Below are positions 25,504-36,539 of a stretch of 64,000 nucleotides of DNA, in pieces (positions within the stretch are counted from its first letter, which is position 1; each line of letters begins with the position of its first letter). Source of the stretch: Pseudomonas sp. TMP9 (GTDB lineage: Bacteria > Pseudomonadota > Gammaproteobacteria > Pseudomonadales > Pseudomonadaceae). The position numbers and the translations under genes were made by a program. The notes beneath the pieces were generated by a model that searched no databases, was not told where the DNA came from, and saw only the letters and a program-made list of their open reading frames with translations. Location: assembly GCF_037943105.1 (NCBI RefSeq), contig NZ_CP149803.1, positions 1,426,001-1,490,000 of the forward strand. The letters run 5' to 3'.

Positions 25504-26334
25504 ATGTACCAACTCGATGACCTGCTGCACCTCATGGCACGCCTGCGTGATCCACTGCATGGTTGCCCGTGGGACCTTAAACAGAGCTACGCGACCATCG
25601 TGCCGCACACCCTTGAAGAAGCCTACGAGGTGGCCGATGTAATCGAGCGTGCTGACTTCGACCACCTGCCCGGTGAGCTGGGCGACCTGCTATTTCAAGT
25701 GGTGTATTACAGCCAATTGGCGCGCGAAGAAGGGCGCTTCGAGTTTGCCTACGTAGTCGATGGCATCACCCGTAAGCTGCTGCACCGTCACCCTCATGTG
25801 TTCCCCGATGGCGACCTGTATGGCGCGGTAGAAGTGGCCAAGTTGGATGAGGTGGCAGTCAAGCAACGCTGGGAAGCCATCAAGGCTGAAGAACGTGCTG
25901 AGAAAGCCGCTGCTCCCGAGCAACTGTCGCTGCTGGATGATGTGCCTACGGGCATGCCGTCACTGAGCCGGGCGATTAAATTGCAAAAGCGCGCGGCTCA
26001 GGTTGGTTTCGATTGGCCGGATGCCTTGCCAGTGGTCGATAAGGTGCGCGAAGAACTGGATGAAGTGCTCGAGGCCATGAGCGAGAACGACGCCGGAGCC
26101 ATCAGCGAGGAGATCGGCGACCTGTTGTTTGTGGTCAGCAACTTGGCGCGGCACCTTAACGTTGACCCGGAAACGGCCTTGCGTGCAGCCAATGCTAAGT
26201 TTGAGCGGCGCTTTCGTTTTATCGAGCAGGCATTGCGCGAAGCGGGTCGGGCTATGCAAGATTGCACCCTGGATGACTTAGATGCGCTATGGGGTGAGGC
26301 GAAGAAGCTCGAGAAGCTCACCCCGAGCGACTGA
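25504..26334 (+). CDS. mazG: Nucleoside triphosphate pyrophosphohydrolase MazG
   Basis: A 276-residue house-cleaning NTP pyrophosphatase with two MazG domains. The first holds CPWDLKQSYATIVPHTLEEAYEVADVIE and GELGDLLFQVVYYSQLA (metal-binding EExx12-28ExxD pattern). The second holds VREELDEVLEAM and SEEIGDLLFVVSNLARH. It hydrolyses non-canonical and canonical NTPs. In P. aeruginosa mazG (PA0935) follows relA; relA is not upstream here. The following DUF2058 gene begins 81 bases later. Confidence 0.95.
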   Translation: MYQLDDLLHLMARLRDPLHGCPWDLKQSYATIVPHTLEEAYEVADVIERADFDHLPGELGDLLFQVVYYSQLAREEGRFEFAYVVDGITRKLLHRHPHVFPDGDLYGAVEVAKLDEVAVKQRWEAIKAEERAEKAAAPEQLSLLDDVPTGMPSLSRAIKLQKRAAQVGFDWPDALPVVDKVREELDEVLEAMSENDAGAISEEIGDLLFVVSNLARHLNVDPETALRAANAKFERRFRFIEQALREAGRAMQDCTLDDLDALWGEAKKLEKLTPSD

Positions 26335-26415
26335 ATAGGTGGGCGCCCCATGCCCATATGCGGCATGTTACGGGTGGCTGCGGCCATTCAATATTGATGC
26401 TTGGAAAGGTAGGTT

Positions 26416-26955
26416 ATGGCTCTCTCACTACGCGACCAGATGCTAAAAGCCGGGCTGGTCAACGAAAAGCAGGCTAAGCAGGTCGGCAAGGAACAACAGA
26501 AAAAGCAGCGTCTGGAGCAAAAAGGACACATTGAAAAGGACGAGTCGCAAAAGCTTGCTGCGCAACAGGCCATGGCCGAGAAGGCCGCGCGCGATCAAGC
26601 GCTAAACCGCCAGCAGCAAGAAAAGGTCGAGCAAAAAGCCCGCACCGCTCAGGTTAAGCAACTGATTGAAGTGTCGCGTTTGCCCAAGCTGACCACTGAG
26701 GATTACTACAACTTCGTCGACGATAAGAAGGTTAAACGTTTACCGGTGAACGCGCTGATGCGCAATAAACTCAGCAGCGGCTCATTGGCCATTGTCCGTC
26801 ACGGTGGCGGCTACGAAGTCATCCCGCGCGAAGCGGCGTTGAAGATTCAGGAGCGCGATGCGCAGCGTGTGGTGTTGCTCAACACCCCAACCGAAGCGCC
26901 GGATGCCGATGATCCCTACGCGGCCTATCAAGTGCCGGATGATCTGATGTGGTGA
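26416..26955 (+). CDS. DUF2058 family protein (YaiL-like)
   Basis: A 179-residue protein. The first half is a highly charged Lys/Gln-rich helix with coiled-coil character (MALSLRDQMLKAGLVNEKQA and onward, about 1-85). The second half is a compact domain with EDYYNFVDDKKVKRLPVN and YEVIPREAALKIQERD. It belongs to DUF2058, described as nucleoprotein/polynucleotide-associated in E. coli; no enzymatic activity is established. It is PA0937-like. It ends just before a strong bidirectional terminator. Confidence 0.88.
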   Translation: MALSLRDQMLKAGLVNEKQAKQVGKEQQKKQRLEQKGHIEKDESQKLAAQQAMAEKAARDQALNRQQQEKVEQKARTAQVKQLIEVSRLPKLTTEDYYNFVDDKKVKRLPVNALMRNKLSSGSLAIVRHGGGYEVIPREAALKIQERDAQRVVLLNTPTEAPDADDPYAAYQVPDDLMW

Positions 26956-27050
26956 TGACCAGCAGCCGTTTAGCGGGCTGCCGCAGGTCAGGTTTTATCC
27001 GCTCTAAACAGGTCGCATAAACGGCCCTGATTCGACCGATTAGCCTGTAT

Positions 27051-27079
27051 AAAAAACCGAGCCACCGGCTCGGTTTTTT
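27051..27079. terminator. Bidirectional terminator
   Basis: A 13-bp stem made of six A plus CCGAGCC (27051-27063), a three-base loop, and GGCTCGG plus T run (27067-27079). It serves the convergent genes ending at 26955 and 27096. Confidence 0.93.
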
Positions 27080-27095
27080 TGTAGGCAGGGCGCGA

Positions 27096-27812
27096 TCAGT
27101 CCTGCCGACCTGCGACGGTTTTACCATTGACCGTGCCTTCCTTGAGCATGATCTGGTATTCCTTGCCGTCCGTCTCAACCTGATGCAGGCGCACCAGCAG
27201 GTAGTCCCAGTCCTTGGCGAACCAGAGGATGGTTTTACGGCTGCTTTGCGTCGGGTCGCGCACTCGCTCGACCTTAATCGCATCAATTAAGCCCGCCTTG
27301 GTCCGCACCACTTCTTCACCAAGGACGCGGAAATCATAAGTTTCCACCTCGTCGCCATCGACCACCTGGTAACTCATGCTTTGGGTGCCGGCGGCCACGT
27401 CGTATTGCAAGGCTAACTGGTAAGTCGATTTATCCAACAAGCCGCGGTTCAACGGTAGGCGAACAGGTTTACCGCGATCGCTGCCGATGACCTGTTTGGC
27501 TTGCCAGTCGAAGTCATGCTCAATTTTTTTACCTTTGCCCAAGCCATTGCGCTCGTACAGATAGGTGTGTGGCAGGAACACTTCTTTATCGATGCGAAGC
27601 GTGCTTTGTTCAGTCACGCTGGCCACCAGCATGGAAGCTTCAAAGCTCAGTTGCCACAGGCCATCATCCAAGGCTTGCAGGCTGCGCTCGGCGCTGCCAC
27701 TGACGGGCAGTTGCTTCCAGTCGGCGGTGTAGCTGGCTGAGAAAGGTTTTAGCTCGACAGCCAATGCTGGCAGGCAAATAAGCGAGAGGGCGAACAATAA
27801 GGCGCGACCCAT
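27096..27812 (-). CDS. DUF3108 periplasmic protein
   Basis: A 238-residue exported protein. The signal peptide MGRALLFALSLICLPALA is followed by a mature beta-rich domain beginning VELKPFSASYTADWKQLPVSGSAE, the hallmark of DUF3108. The function is unknown. In Pseudomonas it regularly follows purMN, and here it starts 18 bases after the purN stop, so purM-purN-DUF3108 form a likely operon. No catalytic motif is visible. Confidence 0.88.
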   Translation of the reverse strand: MGRALLFALSLICLPALAVELKPFSASYTADWKQLPVSGSAERSLQALDDGLWQLSFEASMLVASVTEQSTLRIDKEVFLPHTYLYERNGLGKGKKIEHDFDWQAKQVIGSDRGKPVRLPLNRGLLDKSTYQLALQYDVAAGTQSMSYQVVDGDEVETYDFRVLGEEVVRTKAGLIDAIKVERVRDPTQSSRKTILWFAKDWDYLLVRLHQVETDGKEYQIMLKEGTVNGKTVAGRQD

Positions 27813-27830
27813 GGTGTCTCCTGGTTAAGT

Positions 27831-28502
27831 TCAAGGCTGCGTTCGAGTTTGGTATCCGCTGGCCGGCAACAGTTGCTCATCCAACATGGCCCCTTGCGGC
27901 GTTAGCTGCAAGCGGCCCTCAGCGAACCAGCGAACAGCCAATGGATAAATGACATGTTCCTGCGCATGCACGCGCTGCGCCAAGCTCGTCGTGGAGTCAT
28001 CCGCTTGCACCGATACCAGTGCCTGTAGGACCAAGGGGCCGCCATCGAGTTCCTCGCTGACGAAATGCACGCTGCAACCATGTTCCCTGTCACCGGCATC
28101 CAGCGCCCGTTGATGGGTATGCAGGCCTTTGTACTTTGGCAGCAAGGAGGGGTGGATATTCAGCAGGCGCCCCGCGTAATGACGGACAAAATCAGGGGTC
28201 AGAATGCGCATGAAACCGGCCAGCACCACCAGCTGCGGATCATAGCTGTCGATGGCATGCATCAACGCGGCGTCGAAAGCTTCACGGCCGTCGTACTGCT
28301 TGTGGTCAAGCACCTGGGTGGCGATACCGGCTTGTTTCGCACGCGCCAAACCGTAAGCATCGGCGCGATTACTAATCACCGCGCAGATACGAGCCGGGCT
28401 GCTCTTGGAGGAGTCAGCGCCGGTTTGGGTGCTGTCAATCAGCGCCTGCAGGTTGCTGCCGGAACCAGAAATCAGCACCAGCACATTACACGTTGCCGGC
28501 AT
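27831..28502 (-). CDS. purN: Phosphoribosylglycinamide formyltransferase
   Basis: A 223-residue enzyme of the third step of de novo purine synthesis; it transfers formyl from 10-formyl-THF to GAR. It shows VLISGSGSNLQALID at the N-terminus, AVISNRADA, LAGFMRILTPDFV, the catalytic Asn/His in NIHPSLLPKYKG, and the family motif with Asp in VSEELDGGPLVLQ. The start codon overlaps the purM stop (TAATG), giving coupled translation. It is slightly longer than E. coli PurN. Confidence 0.96.
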   Translation of the reverse strand: MPATCNVLVLISGSGSNLQALIDSTQTGADSSKSSPARICAVISNRADAYGLARAKQAGIATQVLDHKQYDGREAFDAALMHAIDSYDPQLVVLAGFMRILTPDFVRHYAGRLLNIHPSLLPKYKGLHTHQRALDAGDREHGCSVHFVSEELDGGPLVLQALVSVQADDSTTSLAQRVHAQEHVIYPLAVRWFAEGRLQLTPQGAMLDEQLLPASGYQTRTQP

Positions 28503-29560
28503 TAGCGCTGTTTCAGGTTGTTCAGTACGACCTGGGCAGCACCTTCAGTCGCTGCAGTGATCTGGCCGATTACCCATGGCTGCTCACCGGCAGCTGTGAG
28601 GGTTTGCAGGGTGATGTCGACGTGTTCCTGCGCCACACAAATCACCATGCCGACGCCGCAGTTGAGTACGCGGTGCATCTCATGTTCATCGACATTGCCT
28701 TGCTCTTGCAGCCAATCAAATACCGCCGGCCGCGTCCAGCTGGCCACATCGACCACTGCTTGTGCGCCTTTTGGCAGCACCCGTGGGATGTTATCGAGCA
28801 AGCCGCCGCCGGTGATATGGGCCATGGCTTTAACGGCGCCGGTGTCTTTGATCAGCTTGAGCAGTGGCTTGACGTAGATGCGCGTTGGCGTCATCAGCAG
28901 ATCAGCCAGTGGCTTGCCGTCAACCTGGGTGGTTTCGATATCCGCGCCGCACACTTCGATGATCTTACGGATCAGCGAGTAGCCGTTGGAATGAGGGCCG
29001 GAAGACGGCAGGGCAATCAGGGCATCACCGTTGGCCACTTTGGAGCCGTCGATGATCTCCGCTTTTTCCACAACACCGACGCAAAATCCCGCCAGGTCGT
29101 AGTCTTCGCCTTCATACATGCCAGGCATTTCAGCCGTTTCACCGCCAACCAATGAGCAGCCAGCCAGCTCGCAGCCTGCGCCAATACCGGTGACCACGGT
29201 CGCCGCGACATCAACATTAAGTTTGCCGGTGGCGTAGTAGTCGAGGAAGAACAGCGGTTCAGCGCCGCACACCACCAAGTCATTGACGCACATGGCGACC
29301 AGGTCCTGGCCGATGCTGTCGTGTTTGTTCAGGTTCAGCGCCAGGCGCAGTTTGGTGCCGACGCCGTCAGTGCCGGAGACCAGTACGGGCTGCTTGTAGC
29401 CAGCCGGGATTTCACAGAGTGCGCCGAAGCCGCCCAGCCCACCCATGACTTCCGGACGTGCAGTGCGCTTGGCCACGCTTTTGATGCGCTCGACCAGGGC
29501 TTCGCCGGCATCTATATCTACACCTGCGTCCTTGTAGCTAATGGAGGGTTGCTTGCTCAT
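28502..29560 (-). CDS. purM: Phosphoribosylformylglycinamidine cyclo-ligase
   Basis: A 352-residue AIR synthetase that closes the imidazole ring in purine synthesis (ATP-dependent). Recognisable segments are [65 protein letters not shown] and the C-terminal [17 protein letters not shown]. Length equals the family norm. It is first in the purMN-DUF3108 unit and is divergent from the DUF2066 gene. Confidence 0.97.
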   Translation of the reverse strand: MSKQPSISYKDAGVDIDAGEALVERIKSVAKRTARPEVMGGLGGFGALCEIPAGYKQPVLVSGTDGVGTKLRLALNLNKHDSIGQDLVAMCVNDLVVCGAEPLFFLDYYATGKLNVDVAATVVTGIGAGCELAGCSLVGGETAEMPGMYEGEDYDLAGFCVGVVEKAEIIDGSKVANGDALIALPSSGPHSNGYSLIRKIIEVCGADIETTQVDGKPLADLLMTPTRIYVKPLLKLIKDTGAVKAMAHITGGGLLDNIPRVLPKGAQAVVDVASWTRPAVFDWLQEQGNVDEHEMHRVLNCGVGMVICVAQEHVDITLQTLTAAGEQPWVIGQITAATEGAAQVVLNNLKQR

Positions 29561-29882
29561 TGATCCAGGCCTTTAGGGGAAATTCGGATGGGCACCGCCG
29601 CGTGCGGTGGCGGTCTACGAAGGCGCGCGATTTTATCAGGCTTACCCGGCAGCGGCCAGCCGCGCCGGTTGTGGCCGTTGGGGCAGCTGCCGAATGTGGC
29701 TAAATTGCACGCAATCTGCTGATTGCAGGCCATGCGGAACTGAAAATGCCTTGGGAAAGGGCCTTAACAGCCACTAAACTCGCTGCCCTTAGCCCTTGTC
29801 AGCGGCCACGCGTGACCTGCGCCGGCACTGCTGTTGTTACACTTGACCTGTATGCCACTTTCCGTCCGTCGAGAATTTATAG
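29561..29882. other. Intergenic region between divergent purM and DUF2066 gene
   Basis: There are 322 bases without a gene. They contain a short hairpin (CACCGC / GCGGTG, 29593-29609) and a palindrome, GCAATC-TGCT-GATTGC (29711-29726). Either might be an operator, but I cannot name the protein. No promoter hexamers stood out clearly. Confidence 0.35.
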
Positions 29883-30932
29883 ATGCGTTTCGCCACTCGC
29901 CTACTGCTTGCCTGTCTTTCATTTGTTGCTCTGCCAGCTTTTGCCGCGCCTGTGAGTGATTTGTACCAGGTCCGTGAAGCGGTCAGCAGCCAGCAGCCAG
30001 AGGAACGCGCTGCTGCACTGAGCCGTGCGCTGGACACCTTGGTACTGCGCTTAACCGGTAAAACCGACGCGGCGCAAAGCCCGGCATTAGCGGCGCTGCG
30101 CAACGACCCGCAACAAATCGTCAGCCAATTTAGTTATGAAGGCGAGGTGTTGCAGGTTGATTTTGATCCGCTGAGCACCGAACGTAGCATGCGCCAGGCC
30201 GGCTTGGCGCTGTGGGGTGCCAATCGCCCGAGTATTTTGCTGTGGTGGCTGAGTGATGCCAGCGATGGCAGCCGCTTATTGGGTGATGGTCAGGAGGTGG
30301 CCGCTCCCTTTATGCAGGCGGCTCAGCACCGCGGGCTGCCGCTGCGCCTGCCGTTGGCTGACTTAGCGGAGCAATTACTTGCGGTGCCAGAAAACCTTAC
30401 AAGCAACCAACCGGCGGCATTGAGTGAAGCCTCCGAGCGTTACGCTGCTGACGCTTTGCTGGCCGTACTGGCGCGTGAAGCCAACGGTCAGTGGCAGGCT
30501 GAGTGGCGGCTGTGGCTGGGCGATGAGCGTGAGCAAGGTACGGTTAAAGGCGCCGATCAAAGCGCACTGGCAGATGCCATCTTGCGCGAGGTCAGTCAGC
30601 GTTTGGCGCCGCGCTTTATTGTGGCGGCAGGCGCGGCCACGGGCTTGACCGTTGAAGTGCGCGGCGTCGATCTGGCGCGTTACGCAGAACTGCAACGTAT
30701 TCTTGAGCCCTTCGCCGCGCAACTGCGCACGGTTCAGGGCGACACGCTGACGTTTAGCGTCAACGCCAATGCCGACCAATTGCGTGCACAACTGAGCCTG
30801 GCGCGGCTGCAGGAAGTCCCAGCAGACGTACCACCCGTTGATGCGGACCCTGCAGTCACACCGCCCGTCACCGCTGCGGAGCCTGCGACGCCTAACGTCG
30901 CGCAAGGCACAGTGCTGAGGTTTAGTTGGTAG
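29883..30932 (+). CDS. DUF2066 exported protein
   Basis: A 349-residue protein with signal peptide MRFATRLLLACLSFVALPAFA and a mature domain starting APVSDLYQVREAVSSQQPEERAAALSRAL, matching DUF2066. A Pro/Ala/Val-rich tail (about 312-342) precedes the C-terminal TVLRFSW, which ends in an aromatic residue like some outer-membrane-associated proteins. The function is unknown. The order DUF2066 - AI-2E/PerM - hda is conserved in Pseudomonas (PA0946-PA0947 area). Confidence 0.85.
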   Translation: MRFATRLLLACLSFVALPAFAAPVSDLYQVREAVSSQQPEERAAALSRALDTLVLRLTGKTDAAQSPALAALRNDPQQIVSQFSYEGEVLQVDFDPLSTERSMRQAGLALWGANRPSILLWWLSDASDGSRLLGDGQEVAAPFMQAAQHRGLPLRLPLADLAEQLLAVPENLTSNQPAALSEASERYAADALLAVLAREANGQWQAEWRLWLGDEREQGTVKGADQSALADAILREVSQRLAPRFIVAAGAATGLTVEVRGVDLARYAELQRILEPFAAQLRTVQGDTLTFSVNANADQLRAQLSLARLQEVPADVPPVDADPAVTPPVTAAEPATPNVAQGTVLRFSW

Positions 30933-31057
30933 CTTGCCGCCGTTACGTGCCGGTATTGATTTAACGATCGCAGCTCGCAAGCGGTGTTTTATGCGTAACT
31001 CAAGCGTCCAGGCCTGGGCGCTTTCAACCTAGAATTTTGGCACAAGGAGGGCGGAGC

Positions 31058-32149
31058 ATGATCGACTCGCATCGTTGGATATGGGCAGTCGCCGCGTTAT
31101 TACTGGGCGGTTTGCTGTACCTGCTGGCGCCGATTCTCACGCCGTTTTTGATCGGCGTGCTGCTGGCTTATATGGGCGACCCGCTGGTTGATCGCTTAGA
31201 GCGCTGGAAGCTCTCGCGCACGTGGGGTGTGGTGGTGGTCTTTGCGCTGATTACATTGGTCATGGCCATTCTGTTGCTGGTGTTGGTGCCCATGCTCGGT
31301 AAGCAACTGGTGCGTTTGTATGAGCTGGTGCCGCAAATACTGGATTGGTTACAGCATCAAGCGTTGCCGTGGGTTCAGCTAAAATTAGGTTTGAGCGATG
31401 GTTTTTGGCGGTTTGATCAGCTGAAAGAGGCGCTGTCCGGGCAACTGGGTAAAACCACCGATATCGTCGGCATGCTGTTGTCTACTGCCACCGCTTCGGG
31501 GTTGGCGCTGTTGGCGTGGGTGGCCAATCTGTTGCTGATTCCAGTGGTGAGCTTTTACCTGATGCGTGACTGGGACCTGATGGTTGCCAAGCTGCGCAGC
31601 CTGCTGCCGCGAGGTCGCGAGAGTCTGGTTGTGCAGCTGTTCGGTGAATGCCATGAAGTGCTGGGCGCGTTCTTGCGTGGCCAGTTACTGGTGATGTTGG
31701 CGCTGGGCGTGATGTATGCCACCGGGCTGATGATGATTGGCCTAGAGCTTGGCCTGTTGATCGGCGTGCTGGCGGGTCTGGCCAGTATCGTGCCGTACCT
31801 CGGTGTCGTGGTCGGGCTTGGCGCCGCCATGACGGCAGGCTTGTTCCAGTTCGGAATGGACGTCTACCCGCTAATGGGTATTGCCGCGGTGTTTATCGTC
31901 GGGCAAATGCTCGAGGGCATGCTGCTGACGCCGCTGCTGGTGGGCGATCGCATCGGGCTGCATCCCGTGGCAGTGATCTTCGCGATCATGGCGGGTGGTC
32001 AACTGTTTGGCTTTACTGGCATCTTGCTGGCCTTGCCGGTTGCCGCAGTGGTGATGGTTTTAGTGCGTCATCTGCATGATTTCTATAAACTTTCCGATCT
32101 TTACGGTGAGCCAGCCAGCGCTCCAGATGAGCCATCCAACCCCGCATGA
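31058..32149 (+). CDS. AI-2E family transporter / PerM-like permease
   Basis: A 363-residue integral membrane protein with about seven hydrophobic segments. The N-terminal LLYLLAPILTPFLIGVLLAYM and the conserved PVVSFYLMRDWD and LASIVPYLGVVVGLGAAM blocks identify the AI-2E/PerM (UPF0118) family. The substrate in Pseudomonas is unknown; family members include Na+/H+ antiporters. ATG 31058 has AAGGAGG seven bases upstream, one of the best binding sites in the window. It overlaps hda by an ATGA. Confidence 0.9.
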   Translation: MIDSHRWIWAVAALLLGGLLYLLAPILTPFLIGVLLAYMGDPLVDRLERWKLSRTWGVVVVFALITLVMAILLLVLVPMLGKQLVRLYELVPQILDWLQHQALPWVQLKLGLSDGFWRFDQLKEALSGQLGKTTDIVGMLLSTATASGLALLAWVANLLLIPVVSFYLMRDWDLMVAKLRSLLPRGRESLVVQLFGECHEVLGAFLRGQLLVMLALGVMYATGLMMIGLELGLLIGVLAGLASIVPYLGVVVGLGAAMTAGLFQFGMDVYPLMGIAAVFIVGQMLEGMLLTPLLVGDRIGLHPVAVIFAIMAGGQLFGFTGILLALPVAAVVMVLVRHLHDFYKLSDLYGEPASAPDEPSNPA

Positions 32150-32850
32150 CACCCATTCAACTGCCTCTAAGTGTGCGTTTGCGTGATGACGCCACGTTTG
32201 CCAATTACTACCCCGGAGCCAACGCTGCGGCGCTGGGCTATGTCGAGCGGTTGTGCGAGGCCGATGCGGGCTGGACCGAAAGTCTGATCTACCTGTGGGG
32301 CGGCGAGGGCGTGGGGCGTAGCCACTTGCTCCAGGCGGCGTGCCTGCGGTTTGAACAACGCGGCGAGCCAGCGGTGTATCTGCCTCTGGCGGAGGTGGTC
32401 GAGTACGGTCCGGCGCTGCTGGATAACTTGGAAGGCTGCGAGCTGGTCTGCTTGGACGATTTAGATGCAGTGGCTGGGCACAGTGAGTGGGAAGAAGCGC
32501 TGTTTCATCTGTTCAACCGTCTGCGCGACAGCGGTCGGCGGTTGTTGCTTGCGGCCAATACCTCGCCGCGCGAGTTACCGATCAAGTTGGCTGACTTACA
32601 GTCGCGTCTAACGCTGGCGTTAGTGTTTCAACTGCACTCATTATCCGATGAAGATAAGTTGCGCGCCTTGCAGCTTCGCGCCTCGCGCCGCGGCTTGCAC
32701 ATGAGCGATGAAGTCGGGCGCTTTATCCTGACTCGAGGTGAGCGCAGCATGAGTGCTTTGTTTGACTTGCTTGAGCGGCTTGACCAAGCGTCGCTGCAGG
32801 CCCAGCGCAAATTAACCATTCCTTTCCTCAAGGAAACGCTGGGCTGGTAA
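32146..32850 (+). CDS. hda: DnaA regulatory inactivator Hda
   Basis: A 234-residue AAA+ protein related to DnaA domain III. With the sliding clamp it stimulates hydrolysis of DnaA-ATP to prevent re-initiation. The N-terminus MTPIQLPLSVRLRDDATFANYYPGAN carries the clamp-binding QLPLSV. The P-loop-like LWGGEGVGRSHLLQAA, Walker B CLDDLDAV and sensor-2 region follow. It is coupled to the upstream permease by an ATGA overlap. Confidence 0.93.
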   Translation: MTPIQLPLSVRLRDDATFANYYPGANAAALGYVERLCEADAGWTESLIYLWGGEGVGRSHLLQAACLRFEQRGEPAVYLPLAEVVEYGPALLDNLEGCELVCLDDLDAVAGHSEWEEALFHLFNRLRDSGRRLLLAANTSPRELPIKLADLQSRLTLALVFQLHSLSDEDKLRALQLRASRRGLHMSDEVGRFILTRGERSMSALFDLLERLDQASLQAQRKLTIPFLKETLGW

Positions 32851-32894
32851 GGCCGATTGAACGCCTTTACAACGCTCAATCACTTCTTTTTGGC

Positions 32895-34253
<1,359 letters not shown>

Positions 34254-34348
34254 GGTCGGGTCGCCGGTCACCTTCGATGGAAGCTATTCTAACCGCTAAC
34301 GGCGCCCAGTAAGCAGGTTGCCAGGGTGCAAATGGCTAAGGAGCAGGC

Positions 34349-35578
34349 ATGTTGCAACGCATCAACACTCTCTGGGAATTTTGGCGCTTTTTGCTGCAGC
34401 GCTTTATTGCTGACCAAGGCACTAATAATGCGGCGGCACTGACCTACACCACCTTGTTTGCGGTGGTACCGATGATGACGGTGACGTTTTCCATGCTCTC
34501 CGCGATTCCGGCGTTTCAGGATACGGGCGAGCAAATCCAGAGTTTTATCTTCAGCAACTTCGTACCGTCCGCCGGCGAAGCCCTGCAGCAATACCTGCGC
34601 GACTTCACCACCCAAGCGCGGCAGCTGACCTGGATTGGCGTGGCACTGTTAGCCGCCACCGCGTTTTGGATGCTGGTGACCATCGAGAAGACCTTCAATA
34701 CCATCTGGCGCGTGCGCCAACCGCGCCGTGGCGTGTCGAGCTTTCTTCTGTATTGGGCGATTCTCAGCCTAGGGCCCTTGCTGCTTGGCGGTGGTTTTGC
34801 CATCAGCACCTACTTCACCTCACTTTCGCTGATTTCCGGGCCGGGCGCTTTGCTGGGTGTGCAAGCCTTGCTCAAATTTATGCCGCTGCTGTTTAGCGTC
34901 GCCGCGTTTACCTTGCTGTTTGCCACGGTGCCGAATGCTCATGTACCGATGCGTCATGCTTTACTGGGCGGGCTATTTGTAGCGATTTTGCTTGAAGCAG
35001 CCAAGATGCTGTTTGGCCTGTATGTGCGCCTTTTCCCTGGTTATCAGCTGATTTATGGCGCGTTTGCTACGGTGCCGTTGTTTCTTTTATGGATCTATCT
35101 GTCTTGGCTGATCATCCTCTTCGGCGCTCAATTGGTCTGCAACCTGGGCGTTCCCCAGCACTGGCGCAAACGTGAGATGCCACGTCTGTTGATGGCGCTT
35201 GGCGTTTTGCGGGTTTTTTATGAGCGTCAGCAATCAGGCTTGAAGGTGCGTTTGCGCGATATGCATCGCCAAGGCTGGTTACTGGCTGAGCATGAGTGGG
35301 AAGAGATTTTGTTTTTTCTCGAACAACAAAAGCTTGTTGCGCCAACGGGATCGGGTTACTGGGTACTCAGCCGCGACCTTAGTCATTACTCACTGCAACA
35401 ATTACTCAGCCACAGCCCGTGGCCGCTGCCAAGAGCTGAGAACCTGCCTGAGCAGCTAGATGAGGCGTGGTACCCGGCCTTACGCAGCAGCTTGGCAACG
35501 TTGCAAAACGCGCAAGCGGCGCTATTTGATGGTGACCTGGCGCAGTGGCTGCAGCCTCAGGCTAAGTCACTGGAGTGA
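34349..35578 (+). CDS. YihY/BrkB family inner-membrane protein
   Basis: A 409-residue protein. The first about 280 residues form the six-helix YihY core, with [15 protein letters not shown] and [34 protein letters not shown]. The family was formerly misnamed ribonuclease BN. The C-terminal about 130 residues are soluble and look like a winged-helix ([34 protein letters not shown]), an extension common in Pseudomonas. The function is unclear. PA0951-like. Confidence 0.9.
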   Translation: MLQRINTLWEFWRFLLQRFIADQGTNNAAALTYTTLFAVVPMMTVTFSMLSAIPAFQDTGEQIQSFIFSNFVPSAGEALQQYLRDFTTQARQLTWIGVALLAATAFWMLVTIEKTFNTIWRVRQPRRGVSSFLLYWAILSLGPLLLGGGFAISTYFTSLSLISGPGALLGVQALLKFMPLLFSVAAFTLLFATVPNAHVPMRHALLGGLFVAILLEAAKMLFGLYVRLFPGYQLIYGAFATVPLFLLWIYLSWLIILFGAQLVCNLGVPQHWRKREMPRLLMALGVLRVFYERQQSGLKVRLRDMHRQGWLLAEHEWEEILFFLEQQKLVAPTGSGYWVLSRDLSHYSLQQLLSHSPWPLPRAENLPEQLDEAWYPALRSSLATLQNAQAALFDGDLAQWLQPQAKSLE

Positions 35579-35745
35579 CGTAAAACGTCAGTTTGCAGCG
35601 TTGTGCTGCTGGCGCTCGGCGGCGCTTGTGATTCGGCAGTTCGCCAAGCATGGCGATCGGCGAGCTGGCACGCTTCTGGCTAATAAGCCTTCATACAGCG
35701 ATCAGGTGGCCATTGGGGCAAGGCTTGGCGGAGTGTGAAGGCGTT

Positions 35746-35961
35746 ATGACAGCTACAAAAGGCAGTGTGATTCATCTGGATCAGCGTGACCCGCAAGAGG
35801 CCCTCAAACGCCTCAATCGCGTTACCGGTTTACGCTTTAGCAGCTTGCCGCATTCCTTGGTCAACCTGAACGACTCTAGGGCGCAAGCTCAAGTCGACGA
35901 AACGGCTATGCAGCCAGACTCAGATTACTTGCGTGGAGCGGTTGCACGGCTGTCGCGTTAA
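35746..35961 (+). CDS. Small hypothetical protein
   Basis: A 71-residue protein starting MTATKGSVIHLDQRDPQEALKRLNRVTG. ATG 35746 has GAAGG at 35737-35741, and the frame ends five bases before a strong terminator, which argues that it is real. There are no membrane segments; it is polar with a helical middle. I recognise no family. The frame is open further 5' to 35650, but that part reads like noncoding sequence. Confidence 0.6.
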   Translation: MTATKGSVIHLDQRDPQEALKRLNRVTGLRFSSLPHSLVNLNDSRAQAQVDETAMQPDSDYLRGAVARLSR

Positions 35962-35965
35962 ACGC

Positions 35966-35990
35966 AAAACCCCGCGAGACGCGGGGTTTT
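35966..35990. terminator. Bidirectional terminator
   Basis: Eleven-bp stem AAAACCCCGCG / CGCGGGGTTTT (35966-35976 with 35980-35990) and a three-base loop, between convergent stops at 35961 and 36008. Confidence 0.9.
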
Positions 35991-36007
35991 GGCTTAACAC
36001 GGCGCTA

Positions 36008-36400
36008 TCAGGCAAGGGCTTGGCGGGTGTCAACGTGTGCCAGTTCGACCGCTTGTACAAATAACTCCTCAACAACCAGGCTCGTCGCCGGAACGGCAGA
36101 GCGCATGCGGACCTGCATCTCTTCGATTTTAACGTTGACCGGCAAACGGGCGATGCTGGACAGCAGAATTTTACTGTGCGGATTAACCTTGCCGTGATCG
36201 ACCATGACTTCACGGCGCGCAGTGCCGTCGCGGTAGCTGATAAGCAGTGACACTGGCAGATTAGCCAGGCCAGGCAGGTGCAGCCATGCCGCTACGTTGA
36301 ACTCCGCCACGCGCCCTTCGTATGGGGTGACGTGTAAGCGGGCGAGATTAACGATGGCAGTTGGCACTGGGCCGACCAACTTATCGAGGGCTTGGGTCAT
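36008..36400 (-). CDS. Hypothetical protein
   Basis: A 130-residue soluble protein starting MTQALDKLVGPVPTAIVNLARLHVTPYEGRVAEFNVAAWLHLPG. The middle is beta-rich (LPVSLLISYRDGTARREVMVDHG) and the C-terminus helical and acidic. I do not recognise the family. The frame remains open 28 codons upstream; ATG 36400 is chosen because the upstream part is Cys/Arg-rich and unlike the rest. It lies downstream of the PilZ gene on the same strand, 139 bases away. Confidence 0.6.
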   Translation of the reverse strand: MTQALDKLVGPVPTAIVNLARLHVTPYEGRVAEFNVAAWLHLPGLANLPVSLLISYRDGTARREVMVDHGKVNPHSKILLSSIARLPVNVKIEEMQVRMRSAVPATSLVVEELFVQAVELAHVDTRQALA

Positions 36401-36539
36401 GGTGGTGTTCCCGGCTAGTAACAAATCGCAGCAAGCGTGAGTGCGCGTAATTATAAGCTCGGCCCTGTTGATCAAACTGTGCACTCGGCCGCCGTGCGGC
36501 GTGACCTTTCTCGCAGTTTTAGCCTAACAATCTGCGCGT

